A stretch of 64,000 bases of DNA from Longimicrobium sp. Its GTDB lineage: Bacteria; Gemmatimonadota; Gemmatimonadetes; Longimicrobiales; Longimicrobiaceae. Positions within the stretch are counted from its first letter, which is position 1. Every line of letters starts with the position of its first letter. Made by a program: the position numbers and the translations under genes. The notes beneath the pieces were generated by a model. It saw nothing but the letters and a program-made list of their open reading frames with translations, was not told where the DNA came from and did not search any database. Shown here piece after piece: positions 1 through 8,021 of the stretch. Location: positions 37,426-101,425 of the forward strand of contig NZ_DASVSF010000055.1 in NCBI RefSeq assembly GCF_036388275.1, read 5' to 3'.

Positions 1-369
1 CGCCGCTGCGGCTGGTTCGACGCGGTCGTGGTGCGCTACGCCGCCCGCGTGAACGGGCTGACGGGGCTGGCGGTCACCAAGCTGGACGTGCTCGACACGC
101 TTCCCGAGCTGAAAATCGCCATCTCGTACCGCGCCGAGGGGCAGGAGCTGGATGATTTTCCGGGCGACCTGGGGCTGCTGGAGGCCGCCGAGCCGGTGTA
201 CGAGACGTTGCCGGGATGGCAGGCGTCCACGGCCGGCGCGCGCCGCTGGGAAGACCTGCCCGAGGCGGCGCAGGCGTATCTCCGCCGCCTCTCGGAGCTG
301 ACGGAGACGCCCATCTGGTACGTGTCGGTTGGCACGCGCCGCGACCAGATCATCCACGTACGGCCCTGA
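1..369 (+). CDS. purA: Adenylosuccinate synthetase, C-terminal part (5' end outside the window)
   Basis: Reading frame 1 is open from the first base and ends at the TGA at 367-369, giving about 122 C-terminal residues. The segment VTKLDVLD followed by ELKIAISY, and the tail IWYVSVGTRRDQIIHV, are typical of the end of PurA, which joins IMP and aspartate using GTP in AMP synthesis. The terminal SVGxxRDxTI-like motif lies in the substrate and guanine-nucleotide region of the family. The gene must begin upstream of the window. It is 72 bases upstream of hisC on the same strand; a functional link is not evident. Confidence 0.93.
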   Translation, partial: RRCGWFDAVVVRYAARVNGLTGLAVTKLDVLDTLPELKIAISYRAEGQELDDFPGDLGLLEAAEPVYETLPGWQASTAGARRWEDLPEAAQAYLRRLSELTETPIWYVSVGTRRDQIIHVRP

Positions 370-441
370 GCCGCACGGAGGGTCCGGGCGGCTTGGCACG
401 GCGGGCGCACTCACTGCGCCCGCCGTCGTTTCAGGAAGGAA

Positions 442-1581
442 ATGGCAGTCGAGATGACCGAATTAATCGATCCCACTGAGTCCCCTGACGTCGACGCGGC
501 GCTGCGGCACGTAAAGCCGTCGGTGCGGTCCCTGGGCGCGTACACGCTCAAGCCGTACGAGCCGCGCATCAAGCTCAACCAGAACGAGAGCCCGTACGAC
601 GTGCCCCGGGCGCTCAAGGAGCGCATCCAGGCCCAGCTCGCCGAGCGGCCGTGGAACCGCTATCCGCCGTTCGTGGCCTCCAACTTCATCCAGGCCGTCA
701 GCGAAGCCACGCGCTGGCCGTCGACGGGCATCCTGGTGGCCAACGGCTCCAACGAGCTGATCCAGGCGGTGCTCTCCGTCACCGTGGGCCCCGGCGTGTC
801 GGTGGTCATCCCCGAGCCCACCTTCACGCTCTACCGGCTGATGACGGAGGTGAACGGCGGCACCGTCGCCTCCGTTCCCCTGAAGGACGACCTGTCGTTC
901 GACGTGGAGGCGATCATCGGCGCCGCGCGCGAGACGGACGCCGCCGTCATCGTCCTCTGCACGCCCAACAATCCCAGCGGTGCGGCGCTGGGTGAAGACG
1001 AGATCCGCTGCATTCACGACGAGACGGATGCGCTGATCCTGCTGGACCAGGCGTACGTGGAGTTCGGCGGGTTCGACGCCATTCCCATGCTGGATGCGCG
1101 CCCCCGGCTGGTGGTGCTGCGCACCTTCAGCAAGGCGATGGCGATGGCGGGGCTGCGCGCGGGGTACATGCTGGCCCATCCGTCTCTCGCCGCGGAGGTG
1201 CACAAGGCCAAGCTGCCGTACAACATCAACTTCTTCACCGAAGTGGCCGCTGCCGAGGTGCTGCGCTGCCGCGCCGAGCTGGCGCCCATGGTGCACGAGA
1301 TCGCGGCGGAGCGCGACCGCATCCACGAAGCACTGCGCGCGATCCCCGGCCTCCACGTGTATCCCAGCGCGGCCAACTTCCTGGTGTTCCGCGTGGAGTC
1401 GCCCCGGATTACGCACACGGAATTGTTCGATCGGCTGCTGGCGGAGTACGGAATCCTGGTGCGCGACGTATCCAAGTATCCCATGCTCGACAGGTGCCTG
1501 CGCGTGAACGCAGGTACGCTGGCGGAGAACGACGCGTTCCTGCACGCGGTCCGTACGATCATGACGGAGGAACAGGGATGA
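442..1581 (+). CDS. hisC: Histidinol-phosphate aminotransferase
   Basis: Fold-type I PLP aminotransferase of 379 residues, a normal length for HisC, which converts imidazole acetol phosphate to histidinol phosphate in the cytoplasm. Visible signatures are LNQNESPY near residue 45, NGSNELIQ near 101, CTPNNPSG near 173, and TFSKAMAMAGLRAGY with the Schiff-base lysine at about K231. An AGGA core at 433-436 sits 5 nt before the ATG at 442; a second in-frame ATG at 454 is possible. The TGA overlaps the hisB ATG by 4 nt, so translation is probably coupled. It is the first gene of the his cluster here. Confidence 0.95.
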   Translation: MAVEMTELIDPTESPDVDAALRHVKPSVRSLGAYTLKPYEPRIKLNQNESPYDVPRALKERIQAQLAERPWNRYPPFVASNFIQAVSEATRWPSTGILVANGSNELIQAVLSVTVGPGVSVVIPEPTFTLYRLMTEVNGGTVASVPLKDDLSFDVEAIIGAARETDAAVIVLCTPNNPSGAALGEDEIRCIHDETDALILLDQAYVEFGGFDAIPMLDARPRLVVLRTFSKAMAMAGLRAGYMLAHPSLAAEVHKAKLPYNINFFTEVAAAEVLRCRAELAPMVHEIAAERDRIHEALRAIPGLHVYPSAANFLVFRVESPRITHTELFDRLLAEYGILVRDVSKYPMLDRCLRVNAGTLAENDAFLHAVRTIMTEEQG

Positions 1582-2174
1582 GCCGCACGGGAGAGCGCCA
1601 GCGGAAGACGCGCGAAACGGAGATCCGCGTCCGCATCGACCTGGACGGGACGGGCGAAGCCAGCGTCCGCACGGGGGTCGGGTTCTTCGACCACATGCTG
1701 GACGCGCTGGCCCGCCACGGCATGTTCAGCCTGGAGGTGGAGTGCGCGGGCGACCTTCACATCGACGCGCACCACACGGTGGAAGACGTGGGAATCGCGC
1801 TGGGCGGCGCCTTCCTGGACGCGCTGGGCGACAAGCGCGGCATCGTGCGCTACGCGGACGCGACCGTACCGCTGGACGAGGCGCTGGTCCGCGCCGTGGT
1901 GGACGTGTCAGGCCGGCCGTTCCTGCACTTCGACGTGCCCCTGCCGATGGACCAGCCGATGATCGGCCAGTTCGACGCGGCGCTCTCTGCCGAGTTCTGG
2001 CGCGGATTCGCCATGGAGGCGCGCTTGACCATGCACCTGGACGGGCTGCGCGGCGACAACGCGCATCACGTGGTGGAGGCCACCTTCAAGGCCGCAGCGC
2101 GCGCGCTGGACGCCGCCACCCGCATGGATGAGCGCCGCGCGGGCGAGGTGCCCTCCACCAAGGGCGCGCTGTGA
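1578..2174 (+). CDS. hisB: Imidazoleglycerol-phosphate dehydratase
   Basis: Monofunctional IGP dehydratase of 198 residues, the sixth step of histidine synthesis. The family signatures FFDHMLDALARHG near residue 34, HIDAHHTVEDVGIALG near 60 and the second half DNAHHVVEATFKA near 160 supply the His/Glu ligands of the two manganese ions. The ATG is embedded in ATGA with the hisC stop. The frame stays open further upstream, but that extension lies inside hisC and does not resemble HisB. No phosphatase domain is fused, unlike the bifunctional enterobacterial HisB. Its stop overlaps the GTG of hisH. Confidence 0.95.
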   Translation: MSRTGERQRKTRETEIRVRIDLDGTGEASVRTGVGFFDHMLDALARHGMFSLEVECAGDLHIDAHHTVEDVGIALGGAFLDALGDKRGIVRYADATVPLDEALVRAVVDVSGRPFLHFDVPLPMDQPMIGQFDAALSAEFWRGFAMEARLTMHLDGLRGDNAHHVVEATFKAAARALDAATRMDERRAGEVPSTKGAL

Positions 2175-2797
2175 CCCGTCCGCACGTCGTTCTGCTGGAC
2201 TACGGCGCGGGAAACCTGCGCTCCGTCGCCAAGGCGTTCGAGCACGAGGGCGCGGCCGTCACGATGACGGACGACCCCGCCGTGGCGCGCGCGGCCGACC
2301 GGCTCGTGCTGCCCGGCCAGGGGCACTTCGGGCAGTGCATGACGCGGCTGGAGGAGAAAGGGCTGGGCGACGCCATCCGCGAGCACGTGGCGGCCGGACG
2401 GCCCTTCATTGGCATCTGCGTGGGGATGCAGCTGCTGTACGAGGGCAGCGACGAGGCGCCGGGGGTGAGCGGCCTGGGGATGCTGGCCGGCACCGTGCGC
2501 CGCATTCCCACGGACCTGCCGCTGCCGCACGTGGGGTGGAACTCGGTGGAGTTCATCCGCGGCGCCGAGGCCGATCCCGTGCTGGCTGGCGTGGCGGGGC
2601 CGGAGCCGCGCTGGTTCTACCACGTGCACTCGTTCGCCGTGATGGAGGATGACAGCGAGACCGTTTTGGGCCGCTGCCGGTACGACGCCGCCTTCGCCAG
2701 CATCGTGGGGCGCAACAACGTGTGGGGAATCCAGTTCCACCCCGAAAAGAGCCAGGAAGACGGGCTGCGGATCCTGGGGAACTTCTCGCGGCTCTGA
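2171..2797 (+). CDS. hisH: Imidazole glycerol phosphate synthase, glutaminase subunit
   Basis: Class I glutamine amidotransferase of 208 residues that feeds ammonia to HisF. The nucleophile elbow GICVGMQLL places the catalytic Cys at about residue 83, and IQFHPEKSQ near the C-terminus gives His190 and Glu192 of the triad. The N-terminus VVLLDYGAGNLRSV is typical. The GTG start lies in a GTGA overlap with hisB. Its partner hisF is not adjacent: a toxin-antitoxin pair and a DapF-like gene (about 1.97 kb) separate them. Confidence 0.95.
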   Translation: MTRPHVVLLDYGAGNLRSVAKAFEHEGAAVTMTDDPAVARAADRLVLPGQGHFGQCMTRLEEKGLGDAIREHVAAGRPFIGICVGMQLLYEGSDEAPGVSGLGMLAGTVRRIPTDLPLPHVGWNSVEFIRGAEADPVLAGVAGPEPRWFYHVHSFAVMEDDSETVLGRCRYDAAFASIVGRNNVWGIQFHPEKSQEDGLRILGNFSRL

Positions 2798-2933
2798 ACC
2801 CGGACGCTCCGATGGCGCCGCTGGTGCGTACGGAGTGCCCGCTTGTGGCGGCTTCGGGCTCGTTGCGCGGCTCGTAAATCCCGTTTACCGTTCCGCTTAG
2901 GAGAGTGGGGGCGACGTCTACGGGAGGAGGCCG

Positions 2934-3470
2934 ATGCACACCTGGAAGCTGAAGAACGCGCAGCATCGATTGCGGGAACTGGTTCGGCTGGCGCTGACGA
3001 AGGAGCCGCAGCGCCTGTCCAACGGCAAGGACGCCGTGGTCGTGATCGCAGCGAGCGAGTACGATCGCTTGCTCGGCGTCTCGGCCAAACGGGCGTCACA
3101 GGCGATGCCAGCTGCGGCTGGAGAGCGGAGAACGCGGCCGTCGTTCCTCGCGCGTATCAAGAACCTGCGGGACGGCGGATCAGTCGCGAAGCGTGAGCCA
3201 GACGTTCCGGCAGAGCGCCGTGACGCTCCCGTCCACTCGGCGCAGCGGCCAGCCCCGGGCGAGCCAGGCAGCGATCGGCAGTGGGTATGGGAGTGGGATG
3301 AAGGGGCCCAACGCTGGGCTCTGCCCTGGGAGAAGGATCTGGCCCCGGGCGAATATCCCGGTCTGGAGTTCATGAACTTCATGCAGAACTCCCCCCTTGC
3401 GGATGCGCTTCGCACGGGAGAGATCTCGGAAGAAGAGTGGGACGCGGCCATGCGGCGCAACGATCAGTGA
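2934..3470 (+). CDS. Phd/YefM-type antitoxin with a Trp-rich C-terminal extension
   Basis: The first ~50 residues (MHTWKLKNAQHRLRELVRLA, then VVVIAASEYDRLLG) are a Phd/YefM fold: the N-terminal DNA-binding domain of a type II antitoxin that would autorepress the pair and neutralise the toxin. At 178 residues it is about twice the usual length. The C-terminal half has a tryptophan cluster (residues ~120-138, including WVWEWD and RWALPW) before a tail resembling the toxin-binding end of such antitoxins (FMNFMQNSPLADALRTGEI). The ATG follows a GGGAGGAGG ribosome site. It is 1 nt from the VapC gene. The pair sits inside the his operon, between hisH and the DapF-like gene. Confidence 0.82.
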   Translation: MHTWKLKNAQHRLRELVRLALTKEPQRLSNGKDAVVVIAASEYDRLLGVSAKRASQAMPAAAGERRTRPSFLARIKNLRDGGSVAKREPDVPAERRDAPVHSAQRPAPGEPGSDRQWVWEWDEGAQRWALPWEKDLAPGEYPGLEFMNFMQNSPLADALRTGEISEEEWDAAMRRNDQ

Positions 3471-3471
3471 G

Positions 3472-3906
3472 ATGCGCTTCCTCCTCGACACGAACGTGCT
3501 CTCCGAGACGGTGCGCCAACGCCCCAACCTGGGCGTGACTGAATGGATCAACGCTCAGCCTCCGAACGAACTCGCGATTAGTGTGCTCTCGTACGGGGAG
3601 ATCCGGCGGGGCGTGATTCTCCGCCCTCCAGGCCCGCGTACCGACATGCTCTGGCTGTGGCTGGGGGAGCAACTCCCGGTGAACTACAAGGACCGGACGA
3701 TCCCCGTAGACGAGGCGATTGCGCTGGAGTGGGGACGAATCTCCGCGGACGCGGTTCGCACCGGCCGCGGGCTCCCCGAATCGGATGGCCTGCTTGTCGC
3801 GACGGCGATCGTGCTGAACCTGACGCTGGTCACCCGCAACGAGCGGCACTGCGCGGGGTGGGGCGCACCGCTCATCAACCCGTGGTCTGGCGAAACGCGT
3901 GACTGA
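3472..3906 (+). CDS. vapC: PIN-domain ribonuclease toxin, VapC family
   Basis: A 144-residue PIN domain. MRFLLDTNVLSE gives the first acidic residue (D6), SVLSYGEIRRG gives E43, and LPESDGLLVATA gives D105, the usual Mg-binding set of VapC endoribonucleases. I start it at the ATG at 3472, immediately after the antitoxin stop; the frame is open further upstream but only as a shadow of the antitoxin. The last 8 nt overlap the GTG start of the DapF-like gene, so this toxin is physically fused into the histidine operon. Function is inferred from the fold and the pairing. Confidence 0.88.
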   Translation: MRFLLDTNVLSETVRQRPNLGVTEWINAQPPNELAISVLSYGEIRRGVILRPPGPRTDMLWLWLGEQLPVNYKDRTIPVDEAIALEWGRISADAVRTGRGLPESDGLLVATAIVLNLTLVTRNERHCAGWGAPLINPWSGETRD

Positions 3907-4774
3907 TTTCTTCAAGGGACATGGCTTAGGCAACGACTACGTCGCCCTGGCGATGGAGGGCCTGGGCTTCGAGTTGACGCCGCCCGCCGTGCGCCTGCTC
4001 TGCGACCGGCACACGGGAGTGGGCTCCGATGGCATCCTGGCGCGCGTCCCCTCGTCCGCCGCCGACTTCGGCGTGCGCATCTTCAACCCCGACGGCAGCG
4101 AGGCCGAGAAGAGCGGCAACGGCCTGCGCATCTTCGCAGCGTACCTGCTGGAGCAGGGCGACGTGGAAGAGCGCGCGCCCTTCACGGTGGAAACGCCCGG
4201 CGGAATCGTGCGCATGGAGGTGCTGCAGGTGTCGAGCGACGGCGTGCTGTCGGTGGAGGTGGAGATGGGCACCGCCACCTTCCGCAGCGCCGACGTGGGC
4301 CTTCCCGGGCCGGACCGCGAAACGGAGGACGAGCCGCTGGAACTGGCGTCGGGCGACGTGGTGCGCATCAACACCGTGTCCATCGGCAACCCGCACTGCG
4401 TGGTGTTCGCCGACGAGCTGGACCTGGACGACCTGCGCCGCCGGGCGCCGCAGATCAGCACCCACCCGAACTTCGAGCGCGGCGTCAACGTGCAGTTCGC
4501 CGTGCCGATGGAGCCGGACGGGGTGGAGGCCTGGGTGTGGGAGCGCGGGGCGGGCGAGACGCGCGCCTCCGGGTCCAGCGCCTGCGCGGTGGCCGCGGCG
4601 GCGGTGAGGCGCGGCATGGTGTCGGAGCGGCAGGTGGCGGTGCGCATGCCGGGGGGCACCCTGCACGTGCACGTGCGCGACGACTGGTCGCTCGTGCTGC
4701 GGGGCCCGGTGGAGTCCGTCTATCGCGGCACGCTCACGGAAGGGATGCTGCGCCGGTTGGAGATTTTGGGATGA
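3899..4774 (+). CDS. DapF-like epimerase-fold protein with both catalytic Cys replaced by Ser
   Basis: A 291-residue protein that aligns end to end with diaminopimelate epimerase: KGHGLGNDYVAL at the N-terminus, IFNPDGSEAE near 61-70, IGNPHCVVF near 162, ERGAGETRAS near 215. In DapF the two acid/base cysteines lie in the motifs CGNG and ACGxGACA. Here the first reads KSGNG (Ser72) and the second RASGSSACA (Ser224), so neither thiol is present. Classical PLP-independent racemisation of diaminopimelate is therefore doubtful. The GTG start overlaps vapC by 8 nt, and the stop overlaps the hisF ATG by 4 nt, tying it to histidine genes. Automatic annotation would call it dapF; I leave the symbol empty. 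Confidence 0.85.
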   Translation: MTDFFKGHGLGNDYVALAMEGLGFELTPPAVRLLCDRHTGVGSDGILARVPSSAADFGVRIFNPDGSEAEKSGNGLRIFAAYLLEQGDVEERAPFTVETPGGIVRMEVLQVSSDGVLSVEVEMGTATFRSADVGLPGPDRETEDEPLELASGDVVRINTVSIGNPHCVVFADELDLDDLRRRAPQISTHPNFERGVNVQFAVPMEPDGVEAWVWERGAGETRASGSSACAVAAAAVRRGMVSERQVAVRMPGGTLHVHVRDDWSLVLRGPVESVYRGTLTEGMLRRLEILG

Positions 4775-5541
4775 GCCTGGCGAAGCGCATCATCCCCTGC
4801 CTGGACGTCAAGGACGGGCGGGTGGTGAAGGGCATCCAGTTCGTGGGGCTGCGCGACGCGGGCGACCCCGTGGAGCAGGCCGTCCGCTACGACGCCGAGC
4901 GCGCGGACGAGCTCTGCTTCCTGGACATCACCGCCAGCCACGAGGGCCGGGCGTCGATGCTCGACGTCATCCGCCGGACGGCGGAGAGCATCTTCATTCC
5001 GTTCACCGTGGGCGGCGGCATTCGCTCGGTCGACGACTTCAACGCCATCCTGGGCGCCGGGGCCGACAAGGTCGCCGTCAACACCGCCGCGCTGGCCGAC
5101 CCTGACCTGGTGCGGCGGGCGGCAGACCACTTCGGCTCGCAGTGCGTGGTGGTGGCCGTCGACGCGCGGCGCACCACCACGGGTCAGGCGGAGAGCGGGT
5201 GGGAGGTGTACACGCACGGCGGCCGGAAGCCGACGGGCATCGACGCCGTCGCTTGGGCGCGGCGGGCGCAGGAGCTGGGCGCGGGAGAGATCCTGCTGAC
5301 CTCCATGGACCGGGACGGCACCCGCGACGGCTATGACCTGCCGCTGCTGGAGGCGGTCACCCGCGAGGTGCGCATTCCCGTGATCGCGTCCGGGGGCGCG
5401 GGGGCGCTGGAGCACCTGGACAGCGCCCTGGCGGCCGGCGCGCACGCCGTGCTGGCGGCCTCGATCTTCCACTTCGGCGAGTACACGCTGGCCGAGGCGC
5501 GCCGGTACCTGGCGGCGCGGGGGCACCCCGTACGGCAGTAG
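4771..5541 (+). CDS. hisF: Imidazole glycerol phosphate synthase, cyclase subunit
   Basis: A (beta/alpha)8 barrel of 256 residues. The N-terminal strand RIIPCLDVKDGRVVKG carries the catalytic Asp12, and VVAVDARR carries Asp131, equivalent to the two essential Asp of HisF. The phosphate-binding segments VGGGIRS and IASGGAGA are intact. It makes IGP and AICAR from PRFAR and the ammonia from HisH. The ATG overlaps the stop of the DapF-like gene (ATGA). hisA, its usual neighbour and structural sister, is not found anywhere in the window. Confidence 0.96.
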   Translation: MSLAKRIIPCLDVKDGRVVKGIQFVGLRDAGDPVEQAVRYDAERADELCFLDITASHEGRASMLDVIRRTAESIFIPFTVGGGIRSVDDFNAILGAGADKVAVNTAALADPDLVRRAADHFGSQCVVVAVDARRTTTGQAESGWEVYTHGGRKPTGIDAVAWARRAQELGAGEILLTSMDRDGTRDGYDLPLLEAVTREVRIPVIASGGAGALEHLDSALAAGAHAVLAASIFHFGEYTLAEARRYLAARGHPVRQ

Positions 5542-5642
5542 TCCGGCGGCGCGGCGCGGCCCTTGCCGTTCGCGGGGGAAGGTCGTGGGTTCGAAATGGC
5601 GACGGGCGCCCCGGCGGCGGCCCCGAACGGAGGAGAGAAACG

Positions 5643-6776
5643 TTGAAGCACGGAATTTCGCGTAGCCTGGCCCTGGCCGCGCTGGTTAGTTCGCTTGCCG
5701 CGTGCGGTGGCGACAACGGCGGCGGGACGGAAAAAGGAAAGGGTGCCGCCAAGGGCGACACGGGCGCGGCCAAGTCGGGGAACGACAGCGCCGCGGCGCG
5801 CCCGGCCGTCAAGTACGCCATGGGCAACAGCGCGGCCGAGGCGCAGCAGTGCATGCAGCGGCGCCAGGCGCGGCTGGACTCGGCGGCCCAGGCGATGCAG
5901 GCCGACTCCGCGGCCAAGGCACCCGGGGCGGGGCGCAACCCCGTCTTCGCCAAGGAGCAGAAGTGGTATCCGCGGATGCCGGAGTTCCGCGACGGGGTGC
6001 TCCTGCCGTGCAACCGTATCATCGTGTACTACGGCAACCCGAGCTCCAAGAAGATGGGCGCCCTGGGCGAGTTCCCCCGGGACGACATGCTGGCCCGGCT
6101 GCGGCGCCAGGCCGACGCGTGGGCGCAGGCCGATCCCGGCACGCCGGTGATCCCGGGGCTGCACATGGTGGCCGTGGTGGCGCAGGGCGACCCCGGCCCC
6201 TCGGGCAAGTACCGGATCCAGGCCCGCGACAAGACGGTGGATTCCATCTACCAGATGGCGAAGTCCATCAACGGCATCTTCTTCGTCGACATCCAGGTAG
6301 GAACCGACGACATCCGCAACATCCTGCCGCGCTTCGAGTACATCCTGAAGAACCCCGACGTGCACCTGGCGGTGGACCCGGAGTTCTACATGCGCGAAGG
6401 GGTGGTTCCCGGCCGGAAGATCGGGACGATGTACGCCCGCGACATCAACTACGTCTCGGAGTACCTGGCCAACATGGTGCGGCAGCACAACCTGCCCCCG
6501 AAGGTGCTGATCATCCACCGCTTCACCCGCGGCATGGTGCCCGACGCCGAGAACGTGCAGCTGCGTCCCGAGGTGCAGGTGGTGATGCACATGGACGGCT
6601 GGGGCGCGCCGTGGCTGAAGTACGACTCGTACCGGGACTACATCCTGCGGCACCCGGTGCAGTTCACGGGGTGGAAGAACTTCTACCACAACGACACCAA
6701 GGGCGGCGGCCCGCTGACCACGCCGCGGGACCTGATCCAGTTGTACCCGGAACCGCTCTACGTGCAGTACCAGTAG
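5643..6776 (+). CDS. Putative lipoprotein of unknown function
   Basis: A 377-residue protein starting at TTG after a GGAGGAG site. The N-terminus is a lipoprotein signal (SLALAALVSSLAAC, lipidated Cys about residue 20), then a Gly/Lys/Asp/Ala-rich low-complexity linker to about residue 55. The C-terminal ~270 residues form one folded domain with phrases such as RIIVYYGNP, FFVDIQVG, LAVDPEF, VLIIHRFT and VVMHMDGWG. The alternation of hydrophobic strands with acidic loop residues suggests a TIM-barrel-like fold, but I do not recognise the family. It would be anchored in the envelope. Followed by strong hairpins. Confidence 0.8.
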   Translation: MKHGISRSLALAALVSSLAACGGDNGGGTEKGKGAAKGDTGAAKSGNDSAAARPAVKYAMGNSAAEAQQCMQRRQARLDSAAQAMQADSAAKAPGAGRNPVFAKEQKWYPRMPEFRDGVLLPCNRIIVYYGNPSSKKMGALGEFPRDDMLARLRRQADAWAQADPGTPVIPGLHMVAVVAQGDPGPSGKYRIQARDKTVDSIYQMAKSINGIFFVDIQVGTDDIRNILPRFEYILKNPDVHLAVDPEFYMREGVVPGRKIGTMYARDINYVSEYLANMVRQHNLPPKVLIIHRFTRGMVPDAENVQLRPEVQVVMHMDGWGAPWLKYDSYRDYILRHPVQFTGWKNFYHNDTKGGGPLTTPRDLIQLYPEPLYVQYQ

Positions 6777-6790
6777 CGGACTACCGGGAC

Positions 6791-6830
6791 GAGGAGAGGC
6801 GCCGGCCCCCGCGGGTCGGCGCCTCTCCTC
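6791..6830. terminator. Hairpin terminator after the lipoprotein gene
   Basis: A perfect 13-bp inverted repeat (GAGGAGAGGCGCC at 6791-6803 with its complement at 6818-6830) encloses a G/C-rich 14-nt loop and is followed by TTCTT. It lies 15 bases after the stop codon and serves the rightward gene. Confidence 0.8.
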
Positions 6831-6845
6831 GTTCTTGGCGGCAGA

Positions 6846-6880
6846 AAGGGCGGGCACCTCGCGGCGCCCGCCCTTCTTTC
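6846..6880. terminator. Second hairpin between converging genes
   Basis: Stem AAGGGCGGGC at 6846-6855 pairs with 6866-6875 and is followed by CTTTC on the plus strand; on the minus strand it follows the stop of the leftward gene ending at 6896. It probably works in both directions. Confidence 0.7.
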
Positions 6881-6895
6881 GTCCCCCGGGAGACC

Positions 6896-7309
6896 TCAGG
6901 CGCGGGCGAGGTCGCGGTCCAGGTTCACTTCCATGGTCCCGCCCGACTCGTGGTCGGCGTCGGGCGCGTCCCAGTCGGTGAGCGCCGCCGAAACGGCCGT
7001 CACCGCCGTCAGCCCCAGGAAGAAGTTGCGGGCGCGCCGGTTGTCGGCGAAGCCCAGCAGCCAGGGCAGGAAGGGAAGGGCGGCCCCGATGGCCACCTCG
7101 GCGGCGCCGTGGCCCTTGAAGGGCAGCAGGCGCTTGGCCGCGAGCGGATAGTCGGTCATCAGCGAAAGGCCCAGGTACCCGGCGGCCAGCCCGTACGCCA
7201 GCCCCTCGGCCGAGCGCGGAAAGCCGAGGGCCCGCGGCGCCGCGGCTACCGTGGCCACCGTGGTGTAGTCGATCATTCCGTGCGCCCGCGCGTTCAGCGG
7301 TTTCTTCAT
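6896..7309 (-). CDS. Small integral membrane protein, SPW-repeat-like
   Basis: A 137-residue protein beginning MKKPLNARAHGMIDYTTV. An AGGAGG site lies 6 nt before this ATG, which favours it over the ATG two codons upstream. At least three hydrophobic segments are visible (around LAYGLAAGYLGLSLM, AAEVAIGAALPFLPWLLGF, FFLGLTAVTAVSAALTDW), and the tail is acidic and soluble. The layout resembles SPW-repeat or DoxX-like small membrane proteins; no catalytic residue is apparent. It converges on the lipoprotein gene. Confidence 0.7.
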   Translation of the reverse strand: MKKPLNARAHGMIDYTTVATVAAAPRALGFPRSAEGLAYGLAAGYLGLSLMTDYPLAAKRLLPFKGHGAAEVAIGAALPFLPWLLGFADNRRARNFFLGLTAVTAVSAALTDWDAPDADHESGGTMEVNLDRDLARA

Positions 7310-7499
7310 CGTCATCCTCCTGGTTTCGTGGACGTTGGGGCCGCACGCAGTGGCAAACGGTGTGCCCACGTGGGCGCATCTGTCAATCTGCCAACGGGTT
7401 GCGTCGACGCCTCGGCTCCCGTTGCCAAAGGCCCGGTTCGTGCTTCCACCCGGCGGCTTTCGCGATCAGCGACCAAACCTTTGGAACGGGGAGATCTCG

Positions 7500-7937
7500 A
7501 TGCCGACACGCAGGGCGAGCGCGACGTGGGAAGGCGGACTGCAGAAGGGGAACGGCAGCTTCAGCGGCGAGAGCGGCGCCATCGCGGGCGCCTACTCGTT
7601 CGGCACCCGATTCGGGGGCGAGCCGGGGACCAACCCCGAGGAACTGCTGGCCGCGGCCGAGGCGGCGTGCTTCAGCATGGCTCTGTCCCTCGGGCTGGAG
7701 AAGAATGGAACGCCGCCCACGCGGGTGCACACCGATGCCGCCTGCACCATCGACAAGGTGGGCGAGGGCTTCAAGATCACTACCATGCAGCTGCAGGTGA
7801 CGGCGCGGGTGGACGGGATCGACGACGCGACGTTCCAGTCCATCGCGCAGGCCACGAAGGTGGGGTGCCCCGTGTCGCAGGCGCTCGCCGGGGTCGACAT
7901 CCAGCTGCAGGCCACCCTGGAGTCCGGCGCCGCCTGA
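7500..7937 (+). CDS. OsmC/Ohr family organic hydroperoxide reductase
   Basis: A 145-residue OsmC-fold protein. AAEAACFSMALSL supplies the peroxidatic Cys (C57) and VGCPVSQALAG the resolving Cys (C123). FGTRFGGEPGTNPEELL is the typical N-terminal family signature. Such enzymes reduce organic hydroperoxides with dihydrolipoamide-type thiols in the cytoplasm. The ATG at 7500 follows a GGGGAG site; the frame is open further upstream without family similarity. It is more OsmC-like than Ohr-like by motif spacing, so I give no symbol. Confidence 0.9.
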   Translation: MPTRRASATWEGGLQKGNGSFSGESGAIAGAYSFGTRFGGEPGTNPEELLAAAEAACFSMALSLGLEKNGTPPTRVHTDAACTIDKVGEGFKITTMQLQVTARVDGIDDATFQSIAQATKVGCPVSQALAGVDIQLQATLESGAA

Positions 7938-8021
7938 TTCGGTCCGGCCGAGCGGATGCGCAGACGAAAGCGGCCCGACGCACGAGCGCCGGGCCGTTGT
8001 TCGGTTAGTTCGTCAGACGGT

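Noticed and set aside
3899..4774. Plain annotation as diaminopimelate epimerase
   Set aside because: Both catalytic cysteines are serine; function cannot be transferred.
5331..7379. Minus-strand 682-codon open frame and the 768-codon plus-strand frame at 5702
   Set aside because: Both are shadows of hisF, the lipoprotein gene and the SPW-like gene and have no family pattern except where they merge with the real small gene.
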